A stretch of DNA of 64,000 nucleotides from JAPORK01 sp026710285 (GCA_965201045.1 OZ241746.1:5394001-5458000), one strand, 5' to 3'; positions 17,104 through 26,325 are shown, numbered from the stretch's first letter. Notes: generated from the letters alone by a model not told the origin. Program-made: numbers and translations.

Positions 17104-18438
17104 TTACCCCTCTTCTTCTATCCGTCTCAGGTTATCACGCAAAACAGACCCGTACTCATATTTACCCGGACAAACAAAAGTACATAATGCCAGATCCTCT
17201 TCATCAAGCTCCAGCGCCCCCAGCTGGTGAGCCATTTCTGTATCGCCTACAATCAGTGCACGTAATAATTGTGTAGGTAAAATATCTAAAGGCATAATCC
17301 GCTCATAACTGCCCACCGGTACCATTGCCCGCGGACTGCCATTGGTGGTTGTTGTCATGGCAAATTTTTGTTTAAACAGATAAGACAAATAAACTGGCAT
17401 AACTGAAAAACGCTTCAGCCCCAGGCGCAGATAATGTAAAAAGGTGCGTTCCCGTCCCTCTTCTAAAACCGAAACCTGGTTATCATAACGCCCAAGAAAA
17501 TCAACTGCTTTGCTGTCAGCCTGACGCCCTGACAAAACCGAACCACTAATCACCCGATTTTCGGCTTCTGTTAATTCACCTGCGACAATCTCATTCAGAC
17601 AGGCACCCGGAACAGTTTTGATCAGACGTGGATTTTTCACCTGTGGACCGGCTAAAGAGATAATCCGTTCCTGCCATAAATGTCCAGTTGTGAACAGTTT
17701 TCCAATGGCTATCACATCCTGATAATTAATATGCCAGACCGTCTTATTAACGCTTACAGGGTCAACAAAATGAATATGCGTTCCGGGTAATCCAGCAGGA
17801 TGCGGTCCGGAAAAAGTAACCTGCTCTGCCGGACCTGATGGAAAACCGGCATTCGGCGCCGTACACAGATAGAGCTCACCTGCTGTCAGGTGCTTCAGAA
17901 CTTCAAGCCCACTGGAAAAATCCGCCTGATACGCCTTAATAATCACAGCCGGATCAGCCGCTAATGGGCGGGTATCCATTGCAGTAACAAACAGAGAGTG
18001 AGGCGCTGTTTTGGGATCAGGTATTTTACTGAAAGGACGTGCTCTCAGCGCACACCATAATCCTGATTCAGTAAGTTGTTGTATAACTTCTTCACGAGTA
18101 AGCGCAGCCAGCTGCTCAAAAGACCAGGTAGTGAATGTCCTGCCTTCTTCTTCATTGCGCTCAATAACAACAGACTGTAATACTCTTTTTTGTCCCCGAT
18201 TGATAGCAACAATTTTACCCGATACCGGTGCTGTATACTGAATTTGCTCTGTTCGCTTATGCCGGAACAAAACCTCTCCTGCCCGGACCTGATCTCCTTT
18301 AGCAATCTCCATGACTGGTTTCATTCCAATGTAATCTTCACCCACAAGAGCGACTGTTTTAATCAGATTACCAGTTGTGATCTGTTGGTCGGGTATACCC
18401 TGTATCGGAATATTTAATCCCTTTTTAATTTGGATCAT
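17104..18438 (-). CDS. nqrA: Na+-translocating NADH:quinone reductase subunit A
   Basis: Peripheral subunit of Na+-NQR that interacts with quinone and packs on NqrB. The N-terminus MIQIKKGLNIPIQGIPDQ matches the family start, supporting the chosen ATG, although GGGAG lies unusually close to it. Further family blocks are VGEDYIGMKPVMEI and, near the C-terminus, CTFVCPGKYEYGSVLR. First gene of the operon; its promoter must lie in the 750-base gap above it. Confidence 0.97.
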   Translation of the reverse strand: MIQIKKGLNIPIQGIPDQQITTGNLIKTVALVGEDYIGMKPVMEIAKGDQVRAGEVLFRHKRTEQIQYTAPVSGKIVAINRGQKRVLQSVVIERNEEEGRTFTTWSFEQLAALTREEVIQQLTESGLWCALRARPFSKIPDPKTAPHSLFVTAMDTRPLAADPAVIIKAYQADFSSGLEVLKHLTAGELYLCTAPNAGFPSGPAEQVTFSGPHPAGLPGTHIHFVDPVSVNKTVWHINYQDVIAIGKLFTTGHLWQERIISLAGPQVKNPRLIKTVPGACLNEIVAGELTEAENRVISGSVLSGRQADSKAVDFLGRYDNQVSVLEEGRERTFLHYLRLGLKRFSVMPVYLSYLFKQKFAMTTTTNGSPRAMVPVGSYERIMPLDILPTQLLRALIVGDTEMAHQLGALELDEEDLALCTFVCPGKYEYGSVLRDNLRRIEEEG

Positions 18439-19191
18439 TCTCCCAGCCTTATTAATGTCTTTGTGTTGATAAATAATATGTCTTTGTTCATTTTAGTGAT
18501 ACACAGTTTCCTAATGGTATATTTATCCTTCATTTAGATTGATAACAGTAATGACGTTATTTGCAGATCACCTCGTCTGCTATTTGATATCTATGCGCAA
18601 TAGTAAAAATTAACACAAACAGGGCGTTTATTGTAAGTATTAAAAAATATTTTATACGCATAAACCGAAGTTACCAATAAATTTAGGATTTGTGCACCGA
18701 CAAAAGATAATTACAAAGAAAATGAACTATTTCGTTTAATTTTATTAGTTATTTATATTTGTTATAAGGCGTAAAAAAACACCTGCCACACAGAGTTTCA
18801 GGTCAGTATTCATTACCCGAAACAACCTGTTTTTTCGCATATTTTAGGTTATACCAAAACCAAAAAACCTGTCAATGCTTAAATCTTAAAATTAATGCAC
18901 TACTTGTGCAGAACTATTTATAAAATAACGAAACCACTATTCTATTATTTTCGCAGTGAAAATAAAATTAGGTCAGGATGCACAGTGTTCATACCATCAA
19001 GTGAAGACAACCCGTTATCCGCACAAACATAGTGATATTTTAGCTGATTATCCGTACATAACATCACAATTTTATTACATTAGCTGATTTTCAGCTATTA
19101 TCACCTGGGTAAGAAAAACAAATTAACCGACTGTGAAATTTTATGCTAGTCATACAAATAATCACAGATTACTCAATAGTTAAAAAATGAC
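18439..19191. other. Divergent intergenic region nqrA / cystathionine synthase gene
   Basis: About 750 AT-rich bases between divergent operons. It should contain both promoters, but I found no -35/-10 pair or operator I would defend, and no small gene or RNA. Confidence 0.4.
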
Positions 19192-20163
19192 ATGAATTAT
19201 AAAAACTCTATTCTTGATGCAGTAAATAACACACCACTGATCAAACTCAACAAACTAATCTCCCGCCATTGTGCCACTGTACTGGTAAAATGTGAATACA
19301 TGAGCCCCACAGGTTCTGTGAAAGATCGTATCACTCATTACATTATTAATCAGGCTGAAAAAAGGGGTGATTTAAAGCCAGGTGGCACCATTGTTGAAAA
19401 TACTTCAGGTAATACCGGAATGTCGCTGGCTATGGTAGCAGCTGTCAAAGGATATCGATGCATTTTTACCATGCCAGATAAAATGAGTCAGGAAAAAATA
19501 GATGCCCTGAAAGGTTTTGGTGCTGAAGTTATTATTACGCCTACAGATGTTTCCGGAGATCATCCTGATCACTATGTACAAACAGCTAAACGTATAGCTC
19601 ATAATACGCCGGATGCATTTTATGTTAATCAATACCATAATCAGGATAATATTGCCGCCCATTACCACAATACCGGCAAAGAACTCTGGGAACAAACCCA
19701 AGGAATGTTTGATGCTTTTGTAGCCAGCCCTGGAACAGGCGGTACTTTATCGGGTGTAGGGAGATATATTAAAGAGAAAAAACCGGCAATTAAAATTATC
19801 GGTATTGATCCTGTTGGTAGTATACATTACGATCTGTTTCATGGTAAAGAGCCTCATCCACAGGTCTATAAGGTAGAAGGCGCAGGAGAAGATATTCCAT
19901 GTGAAGCCATGGATTTTTCAGTTGTGGATGAAATGCATCAGATGGATGATGCCCGTGCTTTTGCAATAGCACGCCGCCTTATAAGAGAAGAAGGTCTCTT
20001 TTGTGGTGGAGCTTCGGGTCTTATTGTTGCCGGTGCACTTGACGTTGCAAAAAGGTTAGGACCTGGCAAAACAGTCATTGCATTATTAACTGATTCTGCA
20101 TCCCGCTATCTTTCTAAATTTCTTTCTGACCAATGGATGAAGGAGAATAACTTTAATGTCTGA
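19192..20163 (+). CDS. PLP-dependent cystathionine beta-synthase/cysteine synthase family protein
   Basis: Fold-type II PLP enzyme of 323 residues, without the C-terminal CBS domains of animal enzymes. The PLP lysine is in SPTGSVKDRI (about residue 43). The phosphate and substrate loops are ENTSGNTGMS and PGTGGTLSGVG. Being followed, with an eight-base overlap, by a cystathionine lyase/synthase homologue argues for cystathionine beta-synthase acting on serine and homocysteine in reverse transsulfuration. O-acetylserine sulfhydrylase activity cannot be excluded by sequence. No strong Shine-Dalgarno precedes the ATG. Confidence 0.85.
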   Translation: MNYKNSILDAVNNTPLIKLNKLISRHCATVLVKCEYMSPTGSVKDRITHYIINQAEKRGDLKPGGTIVENTSGNTGMSLAMVAAVKGYRCIFTMPDKMSQEKIDALKGFGAEVIITPTDVSGDHPDHYVQTAKRIAHNTPDAFYVNQYHNQDNIAAHYHNTGKELWEQTQGMFDAFVASPGTGGTLSGVGRYIKEKKPAIKIIGIDPVGSIHYDLFHGKEPHPQVYKVEGAGEDIPCEAMDFSVVDEMHQMDDARAFAIARRLIREEGLFCGGASGLIVAGALDVAKRLGPGKTVIALLTDSASRYLSKFLSDQWMKENNFNV

Positions 20164-21337
20164 TTATTCATCATTTAGATTTGCTACACGTGCTATCCAT
20201 GCCGGACAAACACCAGACCCTGTCACCGGTGCCATTATGACACCGGTTTATCAATCATCAACTTATGCACAGAGTAGTCCTGGTGTCATAAAAGGCAATT
20301 ATGATTATTCCCGTTCTGCCAATCCAACACGTACGGCGCTGGAAGCTAATCTGGCTTCTTTAGAAAAGGCACAATATGGTATCTGCTTTGCATCAGGATG
20401 TGCTGCTTTATCTGCCGTTATCCATCTGTTGAACCAGGGAGATCATGTTATTTTTAATGATGATGTGTATGGGGGTAGCTTTCGTCTTTTTGATCAGATA
20501 TTTCAGCGCTATGGCATCAGCTACACACAAGTTGATATGACTGACCTGACTGCATTAAAGCAAGCCTTCACACCGGCTACACGGTTGGTATGGCTGGAAA
20601 CCCCCACAAACCCAACCCTTAAGATTGCAGACATTACTGCTATTGCTGAAATAGCCAGACAACATCAAACCATGCTTGCTGTGGATAATACGTTTGCAAC
20701 ACCCTGGCTGCAAAATCCTCTGGAACTGGGCGCCGATATTGTCTGCCACTCAACGACAAAATATATGGGTGGTCACTCCGATATCATTGGTGGTGCGCTG
20801 ATGGTAAATGATTCATCACTGAGCGAACGACTTCATTATATTCAAAATGCTGTAGGTGCAATACCTGCGCCCATGGATTGTTTTTTGCTATTGCGTTCAA
20901 CTAAAACATTACACATCCGCATGCAGCGCCACTGTGAAAATGCCATGATTATTGCACAGTTTTTGGAAAATCATTCTGCTGTTGAACAGGTCATTTATCC
21001 GGGACTTACTTCTCACCCTCAACATGCTACTGCACTTAAACAAATGCGTAGTTTTGGGGGAATGATTGCCTGTTATCTGAAAGGAAATATACAAACATCG
21101 CGCCAGTTTTTAGAAAATATTAGACTTTTTTCTCTGGCAGAATCACTCGGTGGTGTTGAATCATTAATTGAACACCCTGCTATTATGACACATGCTTCAA
21201 TACCAGATCTGCAAAGGAAAAAGCTGGGTATTAGTGACAATTTCATCCGCTTGTCAGTTGGTATTGAAGACGTGGAGGATCTCAGAGAAGATTTAGATCA
21301 GACCTTAAATCGACTCTTGATACCTCCCTCTTCTTAA
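20156..21337 (+). CDS. Cystathionine gamma-lyase / gamma-synthase family PLP enzyme
   Basis: Fold-type I PLP enzyme of the Cys/Met metabolism family, 393 residues. The PLP lysine is in HSTTKYMGGHSD (near residue 200). Other family motifs are RSANPTRTALE, VDNTFATPWLQNP and SLGGVESLIEHPA. AAGGAG lies nine bases before the ATG. Paired with the upstream cystathionine beta-synthase it most likely cleaves cystathionine to cysteine, 2-oxobutanoate and ammonia. Gamma-synthase or beta-lyase activity is possible, as these subtypes are hard to separate by motif. Confidence 0.87.
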   Translation: MSDYSSFRFATRAIHAGQTPDPVTGAIMTPVYQSSTYAQSSPGVIKGNYDYSRSANPTRTALEANLASLEKAQYGICFASGCAALSAVIHLLNQGDHVIFNDDVYGGSFRLFDQIFQRYGISYTQVDMTDLTALKQAFTPATRLVWLETPTNPTLKIADITAIAEIARQHQTMLAVDNTFATPWLQNPLELGADIVCHSTTKYMGGHSDIIGGALMVNDSSLSERLHYIQNAVGAIPAPMDCFLLLRSTKTLHIRMQRHCENAMIIAQFLENHSAVEQVIYPGLTSHPQHATALKQMRSFGGMIACYLKGNIQTSRQFLENIRLFSLAESLGGVESLIEHPAIMTHASIPDLQRKKLGISDNFIRLSVGIEDVEDLREDLDQTLNRLLIPPSS

Positions 21338-21347
21338 AGATTATCTT

Positions 21348-21460
21348 AGTCACATTTTCAGGCTGGGCTCTGCTGCCTGCCTGACTGTCTCTTAGTCAAC
21401 TTTTAGATTTTGGTTTTTACCCAGACAGGCTGGACTTCTGCTACACACCTGTTGCCGGAG
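21348..21460 (+). repeat. Solo left end of the dispersed MITE
   Basis: ACTGTCTCTTAGTCAACTTTTAGATTTTGG near 21389 matches the left end of the MITE at 23588 (CTGTCTCTTAGTCACATTTTTTAGAT). A second partial copy, TCTTAGTCACATTTTCAGG, lies just before it at 21344-21362. No matching right end is seen nearby. Confidence 0.55.
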
Positions 21461-21462
21461 GC

Positions 21463-21508
21463 ACTCTGCTAGCTGAGAACGGAGTCGAAGCCTAAGCAGA
21501 GTTTTCTC
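21463..21508 (+). terminator. Possible terminator between convergent genes
   Basis: An eight-base inverted repeat, ACTCTGCT (21463-21470) and AGCAGAGT (21495-21502), is followed by TTTCTC. It lies between the cystathionine lyase-type gene and the convergent H-NS-like gene. The 24-base loop makes it only a moderate candidate. Confidence 0.4.
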
Positions 21509-21536
21509 ATATTTATTAAATATCAATACAACAGCA

Positions 21537-21962
21537 TTAACTGATATTTTCAACGACACAATCTGTTCGCTTTTTCCCGGTACGATTCAAAAATTTTTGA
21601 AACTCTTTTGGCAAACGACCCGTGGTGGAACCATGCCACTGTATAAGCTCTCCGGTTGAAGTTTCATACTCAAAAATGAATTTTTGCACATTGCGTCGCC
21701 GCCGTGGTGTAGCGTCAATCACCTCTTCCAAATCAGAGACAGACAAGCCTTTTTCATCGAGAATTTTACGAATTTCTTCTATGTTTTGTTTTTTTTGTTG
21801 TAAACGATTTTCTTTTATTTGTAGTTCCTGTTGTTTTTCTTCCTTTACTTCTGTACAGCGTTGAATGATACGCTCTATATCTTCTAAATGAAGATCTTTA
21901 AATAAATTTCTAATTCTTACTTTACTGGACAAACGATGTAGTAACTCATCGTAAATATTCAT
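21537..21962 (-). CDS. H-NS family nucleoid-associated protein
   Basis: Small DNA-binding protein of the H-NS/StpA type. The N-terminal two thirds are a charged coiled coil for oligomerisation (about residues 25-85). The C-terminal DNA-binding domain has YETSTGELIQWHGSTTGRLP, the equivalent of the H-NS TWTGxGRxP loop. The ATG at 21962 is preferred over the TTG at 21968 because AGGGG lies about nine bases ahead. Length 141 is typical. It lies in a notably AT-rich stretch and could silence the accessory genes around it; this is inference. Confidence 0.85.
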   Translation of the reverse strand: MNIYDELLHRLSSKVRIRNLFKDLHLEDIERIIQRCTEVKEEKQQELQIKENRLQQKKQNIEEIRKILDEKGLSVSDLEEVIDATPRRRRNVQKFIFEYETSTGELIQWHGSTTGRLPKEFQKFLNRTGKKRTDCVVENIS

Positions 21963-21968
21963 AATCAA

Positions 21969-23066
21969 AAAACCCCTAAAAATAATTCAAGTTCAGCTTT
22001 TCAAATTTGCCTGCTAAAAAAGAAGACAAATCATACTTTTATGCTATATAGAGTAAAACCATCTATAGAAAATAATCAACATCTAAAAAAAACAGTCTAT
22101 TAATTCTTTGTTCTTCAGTATAGTTATTACTCATAATCTAACATTCATAATAATAATAGTTCTGACATTTTTTCAAGTCATTGATTTAAAAGGCTTTTTA
22201 ACCTAAAAACGAAAAACCACAAAAAACCAACTACTTATGTTTTTTATAACTAATAGACTTTCAAAAATTGTCCGAAATATTAATCAAGAAAAAAATAATA
22301 TACTTTTTATATATCTGCATACAATATTTTAATTTTTTTACTTTTCGTTATTTATTTTAGTAAAGTTTACTTTACTTAAAATTCATCAGAATAATATTAA
22401 AATAAACACTTTGGATTAACAAATCAAATTTTTATTGCATTAATTTTCCAGATAACTTCCCCACAGATAAACATGCTAATTGCTACATTTTTTTTAAAAG
22501 ACCCTATGTCCATTCAATCTCAAAGTACCGGGTTTTATTTTTTTGTTTAACCCTTAACCAGCAAAGACCTTTGAAAAAGTGAACTCCGTATTTTTAAATC
22601 AAATGGATACATATAGCACATTTGATATATTTATAATGTAAATTGACTCATTTTATAAGTTTGCCAACGTTTGTATAATCACTAATTAATTGTTTACCAT
22701 AATGCTAAACCGATAAAAAAAATCATCCGTACTTTTGCCGTAGCTGATAAAAATCACCTGCAAAAACGATCAATTTTACGAAAAACATTCATTTTAATAT
22801 ATTTTTACATCATCTGATTTTTTAATATATAGAAGACTATGGGTATAAATTAATATAAGTAATTTAAGCAGCTAAATGAATCAAAGAGTCATCCGGCAAC
22901 TGAAACAGCTCTGCTGTTTAACTGAAGGAGCTAATGAAATACTCACTACACAAGTCAGATAGTTGTTTATTTATACAGTGTATTCTACAATGAATTAATC
23001 TCAGAAAAAAAGCACAACCCTGAAACATTAGTAAATAATAAGGTATAGTTTAGATAAAATAATAAT
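21969..23066. other. 1.1 kb AT-rich intergenic region
   Basis: Very AT-rich, with no ORF, tRNA, CRISPR or strong hairpin recognised. It should contain the promoter of the H-NS-like gene on the minus strand, and such DNA is the kind H-NS proteins bind. Confidence 0.4.
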
Positions 23067-23555
23067 ATGTTAAATCAATTTTCATGGACAGATATTGCTG
23101 ATATCACAGGCTGGTCTCTGTGGTTAGTACTCGGGTGCAATACTTTTTTGCTCACTTTAATCTGTGAACGATTATGGTATTTATGGAAACCACTCCAGTT
23201 ACGTTCACAATGGATGAATAAACTAATCCGCCGACAGCTGACTAAAAAGGAGTGGGATCATCTGTTTTTTCACGAACAACAACGCGTTCACATTGGTTTA
23301 CCGGTTATTCGCAACCTGATCATTATCTGCCCGCTGATGGGATTACTTGGCTGTCTGCTCAATTTAATCATTTTTCTCCAGACTGAAGGACTGATGCTTT
23401 TCAGACAAAAAACAATGTACAACTATATAATAATAAAACTAGGTCTGCCATTGCTTATTGGTACAGGAACCGCAATAGTGGGATTATGCGCACTACTCCT
23501 CTATGTAAAAACAATCGGTTCAGTTATTCAACACCATTTTTATCGATATAAATAA
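23067..23555 (+). CDS. Orphan MotA/TolQ/ExbB-like membrane protein
   Basis: A 162-residue protein with three predicted membrane segments (about 14-34, 88-110 and 128-150). The pattern CPLMGLLGCLLNLI followed by LPLLIGTGTAIVGLCALLL resembles the two conserved helices of ExbB/TolQ proton channels (APLLGLLGT and ALxTTxxGL). The acidic and threonine residues of that pattern are only partly kept. ExbB normally works with ExbD and TonB; no exbD or tonB is adjacent. It could be a diverged TonB2-type ExbB or a decaying copy. Confidence 0.5.
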   Translation: MLNQFSWTDIADITGWSLWLVLGCNTFLLTLICERLWYLWKPLQLRSQWMNKLIRRQLTKKEWDHLFFHEQQRVHIGLPVIRNLIIICPLMGLLGCLLNLIIFLQTEGLMLFRQKTMYNYIIIKLGLPLLIGTGTAIVGLCALLLYVKTIGSVIQHHFYRYK

Positions 23556-23562
23556 TCCTGAA

Positions 23563-23587
23563 GTTGACATCCTCCCCTCCCTAAAGG
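23563..23587 (+). repeat. IS200/IS605-like terminal sequence
   Basis: GTTGACATCCTCCCCTCCCTAAAGG resembles the conserved end of IS200/IS605-family (TnpB-bearing) elements. Its complement flanks the related repeat at 1857-1881. No transposase or TnpB is adjacent. Confidence 0.45.
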
Positions 23588-23670
23588 CTGTCTCTTAGTC
23601 ACATTTTTTAGATGCTGACTTTTACCCTGGTAGATTGCCTGCTACTGAATATCCAGACTTTTTGGCATAA

Positions 23671-23695
23671 ACCGTGGGCTGAGCTTGTCGAAGCC
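23671..23695 (-). repeat. REP-like palindromic repeat
   Basis: Reverse-orientation copy (ACCGTGGGCTGAGCTTGTCG then AAGCC) of the repeat seen at 1581-1604. Confidence 0.6.
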
Positions 23696-23713
23696 CAGAG
23701 GTCAAAAGCAGTC

Positions 23714-23735
23714 GGGTTTCGACAAGCTCAGCCCA
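23714..23735 (+). repeat. REP-like palindromic repeat
   Basis: GGGTTTCGACAAGCTCAGCC, forward orientation, 18 bases after an inverted copy; the pair could fold into a large cruciform or hairpin. Confidence 0.55.
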
Positions 23736-23822
23736 TGCATTCAGTAAAAGCTGGTATATTCAACAGAAAATAAAACTATAAATATCGGAACTTAAAAAAT
23801 GTGACTATAGAGACAGGGTTTG

Positions 23823-24041
23823 ATGGACGGAAATGATCTGATGGGGTACCGCCCCACCGACACCAACTTGCGTGTAAGGTTTAAGAATAATCTCACACAT
23901 GAAATTATCAGGCACGCAGCATGTGTTTGTTCCTATGTCGATGGTGCAGAGTATCCGGTGACCCTGAGCCTGAATGCCGCCATAAGTGATGCAGGTTTTT
24001 CTGAACTATTTTACCCGCTTTACGGAAGTCTCCAGCCCTGA
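23823..24041 (+). CDS. Unrecognised short ORF, probably a gene fragment
   Basis: A 72-residue ORF that begins just after the MITE right end. Its base composition is clearly more GC-rich than its neighbours, which suggests transfer. It ends 22 bases into the 3' end of the convergent pseudogene. Readable stretches are DLMGYRPTDTNLRVRFKN and ITLS-type strands (VTLSLNAAISDAG). I recognise no family; it may be a remnant of a mobile-element gene. Confidence 0.3.
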   Translation: MDGNDLMGYRPTDTNLRVRFKNNLTHEIIRHAACVCSYVDGAEYPVTLSLNAAISDAGFSELFYPLYGSLQP

Positions 24042-24659
24042 TCTTTCACAGCATTGCAACGGTCAAAAAGTATTCCAGTTTCATCTTGATAGTATAAGTG
24101 AAAGTTTTTAGCTAAGAACTCCACGTTATTTTTATATACAAGAGCTGCGCATATATATTCAGGTTCTGTTTTCCATGGTGGATCATAAGTCAACTCAACC
24201 AGCGGTGACTTATAAGTCAATTCAATATACTGACCTGTCTTATCATTTAGCCTGATAGTACGATAATAATCCAGGGCTTACGCACCAAGAGAATCATTCT
24301 CATTTGGAGTTTCATATAACACTTTTTTTGAGACTCAATCTGTGCATTTTAACCTCTAACTGATCGTTGATCAGTCTTTGATAAGGCATAAAACCATGAC
24401 CAGCTGTACATTTTTTACTCAAAAAGTAACTGTTTTGTTTGGTTATTAAGAATCATTCTCTTGGTGCGTAAGCCCTGGATAATAATCGTCATGGCGCTGC
24501 ATAGAAGCCTGCTTCCAACCACGATCCTTTGCTTCTTGCAGTAAATCATTTGCTATTTTATCAAATTTACTCACATCTGCATACAGGCATATAAGGAAGA
24601 TAAGTACAAAAGAATAAAATAGTAAGTGAGAATGAGATTTATTTTATATGAAAAATCAT
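24020..24659 (-). pseudogene. Secreted small protein gene split by a MITE and frameshifted
   Basis: Removing the 208-base MITE and one target duplication restores a continuous frame across the junction (HDDYYRTIRLNDK). The rebuilt protein is about 135 residues with a signal-like hydrophobic stretch (LLFYSFVLIFLICLYA), then DVSKFDKIANDLLQEAKDRG and a C-terminal part ending DRCNAVKDQGWRLP. The ATG at 24659 has GAGGTG seven bases upstream, but an apparent one-base shift in the A-rich run 24640-24650 breaks the signal region as well. With the MITE present, translation stops soon after the insertion (PGLTHQENDS, then stop). Family unknown. Confidence 0.7.
24271..24478. mobile_element. 208-base MITE with about 30-base terminal inverted repeats and 8-base target duplication
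   Basis: Ends are CCAGGGCTTACGCACCAAGA plus GAATCATTCT at the left and the inverse at the right, with one mismatch in 30. It is flanked by ATAATAAT on both sides (24263-24270 and 24479-24486). No coding capacity. It differs in sequence from the MITE at 23588. The 8-base duplication is consistent with several DDE-type IS families; I do not assign one. Confidence 0.85.
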
Positions 24660-24988
24660 GATTAAACACCTCATTATATTAATTATTGTAAGTGTTTACA
24701 ACTGATGTTATCCTTCATCTGTTGTGTAGCATAGCAGTTTCCATGTGCTTTTACTATCGTGGAATGAAAAAATTTTACTCCAGTCAAAGTTTGTAATATA
24801 AAGTCACCTCTGAAAAACAGACGTTAAAGCAAATATTTTATTAGCCCCTTAGATACCCTACTAATTAGTAAGGTAAAAAAATATTAATAATAGAATAAAA
24901 GGTATGAAATATGCTTTACTTCCTCTGTTATTTTGACATAAGTTAAGAATATTTTTGTAACAAAATAAATAAATTAAGAGAGGTATAC
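24660..24988. promoter_or_regulatory. Upstream region of fucP with a palindrome
   Basis: About 330 bases between the pseudogene and the fucP leader. It contains the perfect 12-base palindrome TACTAATTAGTA at 24859-24870, a possible operator, 119 bases before the leader ORF. GAGAGG at 24978-24983 is the leader's ribosome binding site. No promoter boxes could be chosen confidently. Confidence 0.35.
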
Positions 24989-25051
24989 ATGCAGAATAAT
25001 TTTTATCTGGATGCGGTATATTCCTTTACAAAAAAACGGGTATTGTTATGA
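24989..25051 (+). CDS. 20-residue leader peptide overlapping fucP
   Basis: A short ORF (MQNNFYLDAVYSFTKKRVLL) has a strong ribosome binding site, AGAGAGG, five bases before its ATG. Its TGA overlaps the fucP ATG as ATGA. fucP itself has only a weak ribosome binding site, so ribosomes finishing this peptide may reinitiate on fucP. No run of regulatory codons is obvious. Coupling or attenuation is inference. Confidence 0.5.
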   Translation: MQNNFYLDAVYSFTKKRVLL

Positions 25052-26325
25052 ATAAAAATAAAAAGTCATCTGTCACAAACAATAACAAAGCAGGAAAAAT
25101 TGCTATGATATTTTTGGTTACACTTTTTTTTGTATGGGGGGCATTAAATAATCTGAATAATATTTTAGTCGCACAGTTTAAGACAGTGTTCAATCTCAGT
25201 GACTTTCAGTCAGGACTGGTACAATCAGCTTTTTATTTTGGTTATTTTTTTTTTGCAATTCCAGCCTCTTTAGTTGTAGGTCGATTCAGCTATAAAGCAG
25301 CAATTTTGGTAGGTCTTATCCTGGTATGCATAGGAGTATTTTCATTTTATCCGGCAGCCATGTCATTATCTTATAGTAATTTTCTTATTGCTCTGTTTGT
25401 GCTTGCTATAGGTTGTGCTTTTCTTGAAACATCTGCAAATCCGTACATCTCTGTCCTTGGTGGAGAAGATAGTATACGCTATCTTAATTTTGCACAGTCG
25501 TTCAATGCATTAGGTGCGATTATCGCAGTTATTTTGGGTAAAATGCTAATTTTGGACAAAACTTTTTACACGTCAAGTAATAATCAATCTTCAATGACAG
25601 CTAAATCAGATATAGTGTTACCTATCGAATCAATAAATAATGTCGTTTATCTTTATATTTATATTGGAATATTTATTGCTGTCCTTGGTTTTTTAGTGTG
25701 GATAACACGTTACCCATCCATTAAAGGGAGCGCTATGACGTTGAATGGATATGTTCGTTCTTTACGTAAATTATCAGTTAATAAACCTTTTCTCTACGGT
25801 GTATTGGCACAATTTCTATATATAGGAGCTCAGACATGTGTTTGGAGTTATACCATTCGTTATTGTATGTATTCACAAAATATAACTGCCAACTATGCAG
25901 CAGATTATCTGCTGGCTTCTTTAATCGCTTTTACCTGCGGACGTTTTTTTTCAACAGCATTACTGAAATATATTCAACCCAATAAACTAATGGGGATTTA
26001 TGCGATATTTAATACTTTATTATGTACGTATATTATATTTATTGATAATATTGGAGCTGTCTGGAGTCTGGTTGCAATTTCATTTTTCATGTCAATGATG
26101 TATCCAACAATATTTACTATTAGTATTCATAATCTGACCGAAGACGTACCCTGTGCTTCATCAATTCTGATAATGAGTATTTTAGGAGGTGCAGTTATTA
26201 TTGCTGGTATGGGAGCGGTGTCTGATGCCAGTAATATAGCTTATGCATTTGTTGTGCCTGCAATTTGTTTTATTTATATTGTTTTCTATTCTTTCCGAGG
26301 TAGTCAACCCCGGAAAAATAGTTAG
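25048..26325 (+). CDS. fucP: L-fucose:H+ symporter, MFS family
   Basis: Twelve-helix major-facilitator sugar permease, 425 residues. FucP-family signatures are FFVWGALNNLNNILVAQF in helix 1, FLETSANPYISVLGG in helix 4, and RYLNFAQSFNALGAI just after it. It would bring L-fucose into the cell for the convergent oxidation operon at 30.8-34.9 kb. Translation probably depends on the overlapping leader ORF. Its last 34 codons and 3' flank are repeated in diverged form at 30583-30816. Confidence 0.9.
   Translation: MNKNKKSSVTNNNKAGKIAMIFLVTLFFVWGALNNLNNILVAQFKTVFNLSDFQSGLVQSAFYFGYFFFAIPASLVVGRFSYKAAILVGLILVCIGVFSFYPAAMSLSYSNFLIALFVLAIGCAFLETSANPYISVLGGEDSIRYLNFAQSFNALGAIIAVILGKMLILDKTFYTSSNNQSSMTAKSDIVLPIESINNVVYLYIYIGIFIAVLGFLVWITRYPSIKGSAMTLNGYVRSLRKLSVNKPFLYGVLAQFLYIGAQTCVWSYTIRYCMYSQNITANYAADYLLASLIAFTCGRFFSTALLKYIQPNKLMGIYAIFNTLLCTYIIFIDNIGAVWSLVAISFFMSMMYPTIFTISIHNLTEDVPCASSILIMSILGGAVIIAGMGAVSDASNIAYAFVVPAICFIYIVFYSFRGSQPRKNS

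Larger units (their letters stand above)
23588..23816. mobile_element. 229-base MITE with 24-base terminal inverted repeats
   Basis: The left end CTGTCTCTTAGTCACATTTT and right end (inward) CTGTCTCTATAGTCACATTT pair as terminal inverted repeats. It has no coding capacity. Two REP-like palindromes in inverted orientation lie inside (23671-23695 and 23714-23735). Related ends occur at 1835-1858, 10230-10256 and 21387-21415, so it is a family in this genome. Confidence 0.7.
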
